This document shows, one piece after another, positions 1 through 10,852 of a stretch of 64,000 nt of DNA. Origin of the DNA: Gnetum montanum. Lineage: Eukaryota > Streptophyta > Gnetopsida > Gnetales > Gnetaceae. Below the pieces are notes generated by a model that did not search any database, was not told where the DNA came from, and saw only the letters and a program-made list of their open reading frames with translations. Positions within the stretch are counted from its first letter, which is position 1, and every line of letters starts with the position of its first letter. Both the position numbers and the translations under genes were made by a program. The stretch lies in assembly GCA_015680685.1 (NCBI GenBank), contig MNCI01004978.1, positions 113,789-177,788 on the forward strand, written 5' to 3'.

Positions 1-295
1 AGGGCATTGGAAGAGGTGTCCTTACACCATGTACCTAGTCTTCTAAATTATCGCCTCCAACTAATCCATTATGAGGATTAGGACACAAGAAACAAACCTT
101 GATCCACAACCTAGGCTTTGATATCAAGTGTTACAATGCCATCATTGAAAGTACCATATGATATCATTCTTGAGTCTTGAATTAGCCAGGCAAGAAAGAT
201 ATACTCAAGATGAACTATACCTTAGAAATCATAACACTTGTGAGCATAACATAATTGTACACATGCATTAATCCACACATTAGAAGCATAAAAAT

Positions 296-437
296 AAGGT
301 GTTAGCTTAGTGGTAAGACTCTTAATTCCAAAGTTCCCAATTCATGGGTGGCAATATTGAGTTATAAAGTTTTAATTAGACTATATATCTTGGGCTGTAC
401 CTGTATTATAATTATTTTGGTTTCCAACACCCCCCTC
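296..437 (+). mobile_element. tRNA-derived SINE, copy 1
   Basis: TAGCTTAGTGG at 303-313 fits the RNA polymerase III A box (TRGYNNARNNG). About 30 bp on, CCAATTCAT is a decayed B box. The body then has GAGTTATAAAGTTTTAATTAG, TGGGCTGTACCTGTAT and a TTCCAACACCCCCC tail. The same body and tail recur at 32899-33121, which shows a dispersed family and not a tRNA gene: no cloverleaf with an acceptor stem is visible. Ends are estimated from the homology limits and no target duplication was found. Confidence 0.65.
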
Positions 438-956
438 CATCTATTAGGAGTATAGCAATCATATAAGTAACAAGGCCAATGAGACATGCATGTACACAAT
501 CATAAAAAGTACTCACATACATATGAATACATCATTCCCCTTAACAAATATATGATGCATTCCTCCTCTAATGCATCTATTCCTGTAGAAATATTTTTTA
601 CAAGTCTACAAGGATACCTCTATAAACTATGTGTTAAGATACTTAATGTGCAGTTGTAAATATTCTTTGAATCAATGCAACCCTCAATAAATCAAGGATT
701 ATGAAATGAAGAAGCATAAATCCTCTAATCAAATATGTACTTCGCCTATTACATAGGAACCAGGAATAACAAGGAATAATAACCTACTACTTAAGAACCA
801 GGAATAATGAAAAAGTAAAGTTTTTAATGCTAAAAATAACTGTGTAAAATCACTAGAAAAAAAACTTAGATAAAAAGTATAAAATATTAAAATAGTGTAG
901 CTATAACTTAGAAGGAAGAATCTCAGTTTCCTCCCCAAATGATGGAGTTTTTAGGC

Positions 957-1225
957 TAAAAACTAACTAAGTATAAAAATGCTAAAAATTTGACTAAGTA
1001 TGAAATGAAATATGAGAGATGGAATCAAAACTAAGTATAAAAATTATATAAAATAATATAAAATGTTGAGATATTAATATTATTATGTAGAAATAATGAT
1101 GTCAAATTTCTCCTGAGAAATGAAATTTTTATATGAAAAAATAGCTAAGTATAAAATGATGAAAGATTTGACTAAGTATAGAATGCAATGTAAGAGATAG
1201 TAAAAACTTATAAGTATAGAATGGG
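957..1225. repeat. Degenerate direct repeat, two units about 178 bp apart
   Basis: The blocks near 957-1045 and 1137-1225 share the order CTAAGTATAAAA, GATTTGACTAAGTAT, then an AATGNAATRTRAGAGAT segment. Spacing is about 178 bp. No coding content; the nature is unknown. Confidence 0.5.
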
Positions 1226-1869
1226 AGTAGACAAATGTAAAATAATGAAAGTGAGATGCTTTAATATAGGGGAAAGGTTCCAAATCCTTTCCCTAAGTGT
1301 GATAAAATTGATAAAATAAGCCTAGCTCTTGAGCAAAATATATATTTGGAGGATGGAATTGAACCTCTAGAGGATTAGGTCATGGATGAAGAAGTTGTAG
1401 GCATAATTTGAAGTGAATTCTAGGCCAAAGTAAGGCTATTTTGTCCAAGGTTCTCATCACTAACACTAGAGCTGAAAAAATTCCAACTTTGGAAAGTGCT
1501 GCAGAAGCCTAAAAATTCTATTTCTAGAAGTGACACTAAAGATGCATGTGCTATGATGGTGGTAGGTACTCATGCTCCTAATCTCTCAAAATTTAATGAG
1601 TGCTCTCAAATATCAAAAGATCCAACCTTAAAATTTGGGTCTTAAATTTGTATTTATAAGCCCAAAGTTGTCAAATTTAGTTTAGGGTTCCTAAAATTAA
1701 ACTCGAAGTTAAGTGTAACTTTTTACCAAGTTTAAAAATAGGAAGTCTGGTCTTTGGTTATAACGAACATAGCAATCCATCAAGGTAATGTTAACATTGA
1801 TGCTAATGCAGTGTCAATAATAATTAGAAATAATTCTGGACTTTTTCTATCTTCTAGAAGATTCTAGAT

Positions 1870-2250
1870 AAGAGAGTTGATGCATAGATGATTAATATGA
1901 AAAATGATGTCAAACATCAAATTTAGGATTAATTTGAGATGTTAAGAGACAAAATGACACTCCATGTTGAAGAAGTGGACTTACAAAAGAATTAAAGTTA
2001 AGATTGATGCAAGAGGTCATGCCGAACATCAAAACTAGAAGTTGTAGATAAAGAGCCAAAACTGACACTGCAGATTAAGAAGAAAATTTGTCAAAAAATT
2101 TGAAGTTAGGATTGATGCCAGAGCTAATGTCATATGTCAAAATTGGGGATTATAGATGAAGAGTTAAAAATAATGTTGTTGATGACATGAGACATCATTT
2201 CTGGAAAAAGCTAAAGAAGATTCAAAAACTACGCTACCAATGACATAGAA
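1870..2250. repeat. Diffuse tandem repeat, unit about 100-115 bp
   Basis: Three loosely similar units start near 1875, 2010 and 2110. Each carries a TTGATGC start, then CATCAAA/GTCAAAATT and a following GATNAAGAG block. The copies are heavily diverged, and the call rests on shared word order only. Confidence 0.35.
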
Positions 2251-3943
2251 TGTTGAATCTAGACTGCTAAAGATGGCTTTAAGCTGAGAATTCATAGAAT
2301 GTATCCAAAACTCATGCTTATGTAGAAAAAGCCAAAGTGGATATAACACAAGGATCATGGAAAATTTAGTTCATAAGTTGAATTATAAATCTAGATGATT
2401 CTTGACATCCTCCAAAAGCTAAAAAGTTATCTTGTGATAATGTATTTGTAGGATTGTATGCTTAAATCCTAATGGAATGATGTTGAAACCATACTCACTT
2501 TTAACTCAAAGAAAATAAAAAAATTAGGTATAACACAATCTAGTCTCAAATCCCCACTCTATAAACAAGGGGAGATGCCTAAGCTAAAGAGGCCAAAGCC
2601 TCCCCAACAAGCCAACATATTCTTATGATGCATTTCACAAGAAATCAAGGTAATGTAGTTCATTAAGATAATGATTAAGATAGCATGAAACCTGTAAGGA
2701 TATCCATGCTTCTCCTACCCCCATTCTAGAGCAAAAAAATCTTCAAAATACCAACAAGACACATTTTCTTATAATAGCTTCAAGTTATGGATCTAATTCT
2801 TATGACGTGGTGGGAAATTTTGGACCCTAAAAAATATTAATAATAAGCAAAAAAATGTTTAGGGTACATCATAGGCTTAACACAAAATAAGGAACACCAA
2901 AAACAACATCAAAAGAAAAGTATTTCCAATTACACAAGTGTCTCCTCAAGTGCACAACCTTATAGATAATATTTTTGAAAAATCAAAGAGAGGAAAATTA
3001 TTTGTTAGTTCAAAGGATGACCTCTATCCTAATAACATTTACATTACTTTCAACATTTTATATTAAAATTAAAATAGCAGAAGAATTTGAGGTAGTAATA
3101 GAAGTTTGTAACAACATATTAGCATATGAAAAAATATGAGAAATTGATGGCACATAATCTACATCACCATGACTTCGATGCTTAATATTAACCTTGCATT
3201 GATAATTATTAACTATAGCCTAATTTTCAACATTAGTATTAAAATTTAAGTTAATATTAATATTTCTAGATAAGGAAAAATTTATTTTATGAGATATTTA
3301 TCTGGACTAATTGAAACTTTCCATAGTATAAGTAAAAACATTCACAAAATATTATATATATATATATATCTTTATTACTATTTGATTATTCTTATAGTTG
3401 ACATTAACTTGATTTTTCATATCTTCAACTTTAGATTGTTTTTTTTTTCTATTATCAAATTCAATATGTTTTTTCTTTTCTTTCATATCTTCTTTCTTGA
3501 GCATAGAAGAACAAACATCCTTCATGATGATAAAAATTGTAAGAATTAGAAAAATTATAATATGTAATTGGTTGACTGTAATTCTTTATGCTTACTTACA
3601 AAACCAATTCTTTTTTCTAGATAAGAAGATAAATTTAAAAAAATATCAGTGAAAACTAAATGGTGTGAAAATAGATTCCATATGTTTGATAGGACTCAGA
3701 AGACTAATAATTTCCTACTAAAATTTCTATAAAAAATAAACTAAAGATTATATAGCTTAACAAAAAATGAAACTTTAGAATATTCTTTAGATTGAATATC
3801 AAAACTTGAAGTCTACTTATGAATGATCAACACTACATGCTTATTTATATAAAAAAAATTATATCTAAGGCACAATGCACCATTAAAGCATTGCCTAGCT
3901 TAACAAGAAAAAAAATGAGAATAATACTTAGCTTGAATGGTTA

Positions 3944-3948
3944 AATAT
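3944..3948. repeat. Target site duplication of E1, left copy (AATAT)
   Basis: AATAT immediately precedes the left LTR (3949) and the same five bases immediately follow the right LTR (31237-31241). Five-base duplications are normal for Ty3/gypsy integration. The match ties the outer LTR pair together as one insertion event and proves that everything between, including E2, lies inside E1. Confidence 0.85.
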
Positions 3949-4921
3949 TGAAACACCTCAAAGAAAAGTTAGTTATAAATAGGGAAGCCTTGTGGTCAAA
4001 TTTTAATTGTAATTTTAATTAGATTTAAGAGAAAAATAAATGCCTCAATTTCTTTTCAAAAAATTCATCTTATAATCCTATTACATCAAAATCCTAGAGT
4101 GTTCTTAACATGTAAAATATAATTCATGATACAAAATGTTAAAAATGTTGTGGATTACACCAAATCAAGATAATTGGATTCATATTATCAAAAATGCTAC
4201 CAATTCTAGCATGAGATGTCAAAAACATTGGACTTGTCAATCTCAACATAAATGTCAAAAATGCTATAGTTTCTAGCCAATGTGAATGGTTAAAAACATT
4301 GTGTAAACATCCAAGAAACTTGCCAAAACTAAGTCAAGATAGAAATAGCAAATCATGACCTATAAAATCAAGAATTAACACCATTTTGGAGGACTTTTGG
4401 ATCTTTGAAACTCTTCTAAATTTGGAACTTTTAGAGTAGAGAGAGACTTAAGAGCCCAAAGCCATTCCCCCCAGCACTGATCATTGAGAGCATCAAGCAC
4501 GTATTGTAGTTTTCATTTGAAATAAAATCTAGAAAATTAAAAATACTTTTCATAGTGATTTCATAGGAATTTGTGAAATATTTGTGTTTCTACACTTTAA
4601 AAGTCTTCAAGACTTCTAGATCTATACCATCTAAACCTTTATTTTCACTAGATTAATATAAGTTTTGTAGTGTTTGGCCATATTTACTACTATTTTTTGT
4701 ATTATCTCTTGATTCTCTCATGGATCCAATGTTAGATCTATTGTTCATCTATTTCCTCACTGATTTTCATCATTCTCATTCTAGTAATAGACTATTAAGT
4801 CCTTAACTAATCAACAAGACCACCTAAGACACCTCAAATCCTTTCAAGGCTCATGGATCTTGAGGTAAAACTATTTTTCATAGAGATCTTTAGTTTTCAG
4901 CCCTAAATTTTTGTCATTATA
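3949..4921 (+). repeat. E1 left LTR
   Basis: It starts TGAAACACCTCAA and ends CATTATA, where the partner LTR has CATTACA (a C-to-T change). The length is 973 bp against 975 bp on the right. A TATAAAATC promoter-like box is at 4361. The upstream part (4110-4310) holds repeated words of the type AAAAATGCT/AAAAACATT, read here as decayed AAAAACGCT/AAAAACGTT. Diverged but colinear with 30262-31236. Confidence 0.85.
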
Positions 4922-4927
4922 GTTTTC

Positions 4928-4946
4928 TAGCACTAGAAGGAGGGCC
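4928..4946 (+). other. E1 primer binding site
   Basis: TAGCACTAGAAGGAGGGCC lies six bases after the LTR end. It matches E4's TGGTGCTAGAAGGAGGGCC except for G-to-A and T-to-C changes near its start. Position and the conserved core support a tRNA primer site. I did not assign the tRNA. Confidence 0.7.
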
Positions 4947-5521
4947 TTTGCCTATGTTTTTTGCCTAACCCCAAGCATAACCATTGTTTGCTTGTTTCAA
5001 CAAATCTACATCAATGTATTCAATGTGTAGGATTTGTTTTTGGATGAGTTTACATACCAATGTTTTTGAGCCTCAACATTTTTACTTCTTATCTTCCTGC
5101 ATCAACATTTTTTCACCTAGTTATAAACATCTCTTGTGTAATGAAAAATTTTGCAAATACATTGATCTTGAGTTTTCTGAATCCCCAAAATCTATTCCTA
5201 TATTCTCTAAAATTCCAACATTGCCTTAAAAATGTTGTGTTAAAAATGTTGTAACTAGTTGATCTCTTTACATTTACAAAAATTATCCTTTACATTTATA
5301 GCACATTTTATTTTTTCTATTTCTGCATTAATATTTTGATAACATTTTTTATTTACTCTACTATTACATTTATGCTACATCTTATTCATGTTGTTGTAGT
5401 GTTGACTCTACATATAATCTTCATTTATGTTGTTAAAAAATTTTGCCACATCTCGTGATCCCTTTGTTATATTTTGTTTATGCCTTTCGTGTTTACCATT
5501 CTGCCTCAAAACATTGTCGAT

Positions 5522-8130
5522 ATGGCCTTCAACCAAGAATTTTCTTGTATCTATAACCCTAAGGACCCAACCATAGTAGAGCATAGGTATCCTTTTAAGC
5601 TACTATGATGTAACCTAGCACATGCAAACATTAATGAAAAATATTACAACTTTATCTGTACAAACATCTAGGCTAGTCTACACATCTTGCATAAGGAGCT
5701 AGACTTCCAGTGTCATTATGAGCTGATGCATAGGAACAGAAAATAGTACATTCCCTCCCCTTATGACCATATCAAACTATCAAAATTCTATGTGCACATG
5801 TTAGCATAGTTGGTGAATGTAGACAATGAGGTCGAAGCGAGTAAGGAAGTTAGTTTAGAGTAAGATCAAGAGGATCAAGAAAAGTTTAAAGCCTATTATG
5901 AGACTGATACTCACTTGGGGAACCCTTCACAGTGATCCATCCCTAAAGTATCTATGGTCAACTCCATATACCCCATCTCAAAAATAAACTAAGCACCTCC
6001 TATGACCTCCATGAATCAAATTTCTTAACATGCTTCCTTGTTCACTTCCATGTCTACCTTGACACCTTTTGCCATAATGTTCCAACCTCCACTAGTAATC
6101 CCTTCCATGTTACAATCCTTTACAATATCATTCAATCCCTCTTTGAGATAAAATATCCCACATTTTCATGCAACCCCTTTGTCTCCAATACTCCTTTCAT
6201 TTCCCATGTTTCAATGCAAACATCATTCTCTATGTTCAACCCTTCTATAATGGTCCTCAGAAGACCCCTCCAGTTAATACCGTTGCCTATTTCATAGCCA
6301 CAAACTATCCAGCCACCAATGCAACCCTTAGAAGCACCACAAGGCTTGGATCAAGCCTTTTAAATTATTTAAAACCTTACTAAGAAGTTACATAAACTTA
6401 AAGCTAGTACTATCCAAATGATAAAAGTCATAAATTTTTATCAAGATGACCCCATTAGCCCAACCATCCCTCAAATCACACTACCTATAGGCATCCCCAT
6501 CTCCCATTTCACCAAGTACAATGGTGAAGGTGATCCTAATGCACATCTCATCACATTACATTCGGTATCTCCTATTGCAAGCTTGGCCTCATACTATTCT
6601 ACAAACCTTGCCTATGTCCTTAACTAGAAAGGCCCTAGACTAGTACCAAACCTTACCTAGAGGTTCTATCTCTTCCCTTGATAACTCGATAATCCAATTT
6701 ATTAACCACTTCAAATATAACTTAAAACCCAATACAACACTAGACTAGCTCATGAAAGTGAGATAGGGGGCCCTTCAACCAGTCTAGAAGTTTATTCAAA
6801 CATGAAATTTAACTCTCAATGAAATTCCCAAACCCATATTTATAACTTATCTTTTGGCTATCTTCAAGGGAGTAGTTAATGATTTCATCAAGTTAAAACT
6901 TTATTACCTAGATTCTCAATTACTTAATCAAGCCTTTTCCTAGATTAAGAACATAGAGGATGCCACAAAAGCTAGCGATGACTTAGCTTACATAGCCTAT
7001 AGGAATCAACATATAAAGAGGGATAGGAATAAGGGTAAATAAGAATATGTAATTGTAGCCACTATAGCCAAGGATGCAAAACTGACAGAGGGACAGAAGA
7101 CATCATAACCTAAAGGTCCTATTGTCTCATCTCAACCATCAACTTCAAGTACTTTTGGTGCCTCTAACCCATCAAAACTAAATTTTGAGCATAAGAAGTA
7201 GTCTAAGTACACAAAACTACCTATGACACAATCTGAGCTCCTCAATCAATTACTTAAAAGTAGTCATGTTTAATACAAGAGATTATCTGAGAATGCTCTC
7301 AAGAGACATGATCATCTTTGTGAGATTGTTAGAGATTCAACCATAGCTACCAAAGATGATCCACAGATGTCTAAATACTTCCAACTAGATAGATTCTACC
7401 ACTATTACCAACATCCTACCACAAAATCAATTTCTACTTGGCCTTGAAAGATGACCTCCAAAAAATTATCGATAGTGGAGAATTAGTTTTACATGCATCC
7501 AACCTTGTAAGGCCCACGAAACCAACCAATGCAAGTGTACAAAGATCCCCTCAATTATAGCAATGATCCCTACACCATAGCCATGTTCAATGTTCTCAAT
7601 AAGCCTAAACCCACTAGGGAGCCATTTGTATTTAGGGTATTCCCTTGTAAAGATCAGTCTTCAACTTCCTCAAGTTTAAAAACCTTTCATTATAAAGATA
7701 CCACCACCTATAATTCCTAGAGAACCCTTCATCATTAGGGTCCCTTCTTCCTCTACTAGTAGACCTATAAAAGTGTTGACCAATGTTCACTTGTAGTCGC
7801 CAATGCATCAACATCCTCCCAATCAAATTATGAGAAATTACCAAAAAAATAATGAAAACCATCATTTCCTAAGCCTAAAGCTAAAGAGAGTATCCAAAAA
7901 AAAAAATTGGAAAGAAGTAGATCCACAGAAGCCTACCCCAATCTCAATTGTACTCATGAATCCTTCTACTCAAACCACATTGACTAGCTAGCCTGAGTCA
8001 CAAATAAGAGAAAAGAAAGGGGTCTAAATAACACATGCTTAAACATGAAGCTAAAATTCTAAGCAAGATGGAGGAAGTCAAGGCCACTAAAGAAAAAAAA
8101 TAATATACTAATAACAAGGACTTCCTCGCA
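5522..8130 (+). pseudogene. gag: E1 gag pseudogene
   Basis: Starts with an ATG in the position of E2's and E4's gag start; the early segment reads YNPKDPT-like, as in E2 (YDPKDLA). The retrotransposon capsid core is clear at 6418-6627, where HFTKYNGEGDPNAHL is identical to E4. Around 7370-7450 a decayed Cys/His zinc-knuckle region is followed by a KDDLQKMI-like segment. Many in-frame stops and shifts break it, so no functional capsid protein can be made. The role by homology is the structural particle protein that packages element RNA. Confidence 0.8.
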
Positions 8131-8133
8131 ACC

Positions 8134-8819
8134 ATGAAACAAGTGAAACTCTCACTAAAGTATAAAAACACAATCTTCAGCATTTACAATTTAGTTATGA
8201 CTTCTTCTTCTCATCATAAAGCACTTGTCAAAATGTTAAGATCCATCCCTGTGAGTGAAGAACTACATGCCAGTGAGAAGTCTATCCACTTTGTTATCAT
8301 GCCATCTCCACTCAAGGAAGAATCAAAACAAACCACTTTGATATTTTATGATAGTGAGATTAAAATGAATCTCCAAAGTAGTGAACTATTACGTGACCCT
8401 CTTTTTATTACTATATGAGTATGCCAATATAAGACTCATCATATCCACATTAATGATAAAGTAGTAATGAACATCATCCCATTATCCATTGTCGAGCAGT
8501 TAGGCTTAGTTGAGAACATTCAAGACTCCACCTCTACTTCTATGTTTAAATCCTTAAATGGATCATGAGTAGCACTAAGAGGATCCATTTCATTAGACTT
8601 TGTAGCTAGGGAATAGTTTCCTATATACATTGACTTCCTAATAGTTGAAGAAACACCCAACTTCAACTTGATTCTAGGATGAACATGGTTGACTAAGTTA
8701 TGAGCGATTTAGTCACTAATTCACCAAGATATTTATCTATCTAATGAAGGAGGTGAAATCATCATCCATGGAAACAATATAGTTCCCTTGTCTATCAATA
8801 ATATTGACATTGAATAAGA
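8134..8819 (+). pseudogene. pro: E1 protease pseudogene, 5' part (split by E2)
   Basis: An open frame at 8134-8418 matches the linker upstream of protease in E2 and E3 (motifs NLVMTS and DPLFITI). Next comes a retropepsin-like domain at 8419-8819. At the catalytic position it reads HINDKVVMNIIP, where E3 has HVDDGVVTNVIP, so the expected Asp has become Asn. NFNLILG follows. The frame stops at 8819 because E2 begins at 8820, and the gene resumes at 20958. Confidence 0.8.
8815..8819. repeat. Target site duplication of E2, left copy (TAAGA)
   Basis: TAAGA here and CAAGG at 20958-20962 flank E2. The two mismatches are C/T and G/A, exactly those expected from decay of CAAGG. Reading E1 protease from GAA (8812-8814) straight into CAAGGATCCAAGGTGGA at 20958 reproduces the colinear E2 protease sequence GAATAAGGCTTGGAGGTGGA, which confirms the junction. 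Confidence 0.8.
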
Positions 8820-10111
8820 TAAAACATCTCAAGGAAAATTCATGTTGCAAGCAAGAAGCTTGGTAGCCAAATTTTTGCTAGGTAATTCGATTAGATTAAA
8901 GAGCAAATACAAATGTCTTGATTTCCCTTCAAAAATGTTGCCTTATTACCTTATTTTAGCCACATTCTAGACCATTTTTGTTAACATGTAAAAAGCTATG
9001 AATTTCATTATGCCAGCATATTTAAGCCAAAATGTCAAAAACACTACTAGTTGCAACACAAAAAGTTAAAAATAGTAGTGGCCCAACCCATATACTACAA
9101 TTTTGGGTCACAAAAATGATCCAAAAACACTGCCAAATATGATGGGAAAAGTTAATTACACTACCAAATGTGATGTAAAAAAGTCAAAAAACACTAGTGG
9201 CTCATACACTATAGTTTTAGGCCATGAATATGACCAAAAATACTAGCATTCCAAGGGAAAAGGTCAAAAACGCTGGTGGTCCATACATTGTAGTTTTGGG
9301 CCCTGAAAATGGCTAAAAACGTTGGCATTCTAAGGGAAATTAGTCAAAAATGCTGATGGTCCATATGTTGTAGTTTTGAATCATAACAATTATTCAAAAA
9401 TGCTATCAAATGTGATGGGAAAAGTCAAAAACGCTAATGACCCATACGCTATAGTTTTGGATCCTACAAATTATCCAAAAACACTATGTAATGGTCCAAA
9501 AAGTGTATAGAAACATAACTAATCCAAGAATAGAAAATTCAAGGCCTATTTAAGCTAGATTCAATACCATTTTGAGGAATTTTGAGCAAAAAAATATTTT
9601 GGCATAATGGACTTTTTGATCATTCAAACTCTCCCAACATTAGACTTTTTTGGAGCAAAGCATAGATCTGAAAGCCCAAAGGCATTCTAACAATGATCAT
9701 CGTGAGTAGTAAGAACATGTTGCAATTTCATCTGAAAGTAGATCAAGTAAGTTGGACATATTTGGAAGGACTGTAGGACACACATCGCCCAGCCATAAGC
9801 CAAACCTATAGTGCCATTTTTTTGCAAAATATTCATAGTTCACAATTTGTATTCTCTCACCATTATACCTTGTAGTTAACAAAAAATTTATAGTTTTTTT
9901 TTTGCCAGATTTTCTATTATTTGTAATATAATTTTTTTGTTCTTTCTTAGTGATTCAATGTTGGATCTACATTTACACATTTTTGCTTATATCTATTTAT
10001 TTCAACTAGTAACAAATTTTCCAAGTCCTTCGGTCCTTTCAAGGCCAATGGATCCTAAGGTTAAAATTGTTTTGCATGGATTCTTTTAATACCAATTTTT
10101 CTATCATTATA
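8820..10111 (+). repeat. E2 left LTR
   Basis: Begins TAAAACATCTCAAGG, a decayed TGAAACACCTCAAGG, and ends CATTATA before the six-base gap and primer site. Its first about 120 bp and its last about 250 bp align with the E1 LTRs; the middle is distinct and holds the tandem units described at 9020-9490. TATTTAAG near 9548 may be the TATA element. Confidence 0.85.
9020..9490 (+). repeat. Tandem U3 repeat with AAAAACGCT core
   Basis: About five units of roughly 90-100 bp. Each contains GTCAAAAACGCT or a CG-decayed form, then GGTGGYCCATAC, GTAGTTTTGGG and an AAAATGG(T/C) segment. The E2 right LTR has the same array at about 19965-20300. The position in U3, upstream of the likely TATA element, suggests enhancer repeats, but this is inferred from position only. 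Confidence 0.65.
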
Positions 10112-10117
10112 GTTTTC

Positions 10118-10136
10118 TGGTGCTAAAAAGAAGACC
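10118..10136 (+). other. E2 primer binding site
   Basis: TGGTGCTAAAAAGAAGACC is six bases after the LTR end and differs from E4's TGGTGCTAGAAGGAGGGCC only by G-to-A changes. Confidence 0.75.
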
Positions 10137-10309
10137 TCTTCCTAACTTCTTTATCTAAAACCCATTTACAAAAAGTCCTTTACCTATTTTTTCCTTTGCC
10201 CATTAGCATATTTGGCAAAGTAAAAGTTGTTTTAGGTTTTTTGCAACCCTAACATTTGACATTATAGCAAATTTTCAATTTTACAATTATGAAAAAACAA
10301 TAAAAATTA

Positions 10310-10510
10310 TCATTATTTTTACAGTTGTAGTGTGTAGTGCTTTCCCTCTTCCCTGCAAAAGTAGCAAAAATTTTATTATTATTTTTACTGTTGTTATGCG
10401 TAATGCTTTTCCTATTCCCTACAAAAACAACAAAAAATTATTATTTTTACAATTGCAATGCACACTACTTTCCTTGCTCCCTGCATTTATATTTTTGCAA
10501 GTTTTCTTTC
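10310..10510 (+). repeat. Leader tandem repeat, unit about 63-68 bp
   Basis: Three units, beginning near 10316, 10384 and 10444, each start TTTTTAC(A/T)(G/A)TTG and run through TTTCC(C/T)...CCCT(G/A)CA. They lie in the untranslated leader between primer site and gag. A fourth partial unit is near 10620. Confidence 0.55.
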
Positions 10511-10695
10511 ATTCTCTACATTTACAATTTTCTACAAAGTTTTGATTATATATGTTGAAGCTTTTTTTCATTTTTCTTAGTGTTTCTTAAATACACTAAA
10601 AAATAATTTAAAATTATTATTGTAGTTGCAATGTACCTTATTTTCCCTATTTCCACACTTACACCTTAGCTTGATTTCTTAAATACCCTAGATAT

Positions 10696-10792
10696 CATAT
10701 ACACTATAATCTCATAAGCTATAGCTCTCATATGCTATAAGCTTGCATAGTATAAGCTCATAAGCTACAAGCTTATACACTATAAGCTATAA
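10696..10792. repeat. Array of short palindromic AAGCTT/TATAAGCT words
   Basis: About nine occurrences of ATAAGCT, AAGCTTAT, ATGCTATAA and close variants occur within 100 bp just upstream of E2 gag. Because the words are near-palindromic the transcript could fold into alternative hairpins. No function is known. Confidence 0.55.
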
Positions 10793-10852
10793 CTTGTTTA
10801 AAACGTTAAAGCCTTTCTCACATTTTTCTAATCACTTGGCTAAGTATAATTT

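Larger units (their letters stand above)
1..3943. other. AT-rich non-coding flank
   Basis: No credible coding region is seen. The open frames on both strands are short, rich in Phe/Ile/Leu/Tyr and resemble nothing recognisable, as expected from AT-rich DNA. The stretch contains a tRNA-derived SINE (296-437), direct repeats near 957-1225 and 1870-2250, and a short TA run near 3352-3370. It forms the left target-side flank of element E1, which begins at 3949. Confidence 0.7.

Noticed and set aside
303-345. tRNA gene
   Set aside because: A/B-box-like words but no acceptor stem or anticodon arm, and the copy shares a non-tRNA tail with other SINE copies.
1-5500. Short hydrophobic frames (729-938, 1083-1283, 3289-3549, 4984-5254) as membrane proteins
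   Set aside because: Phe/Ile/Leu/Tyr runs follow from T-rich DNA; no conservation or start context supports them.
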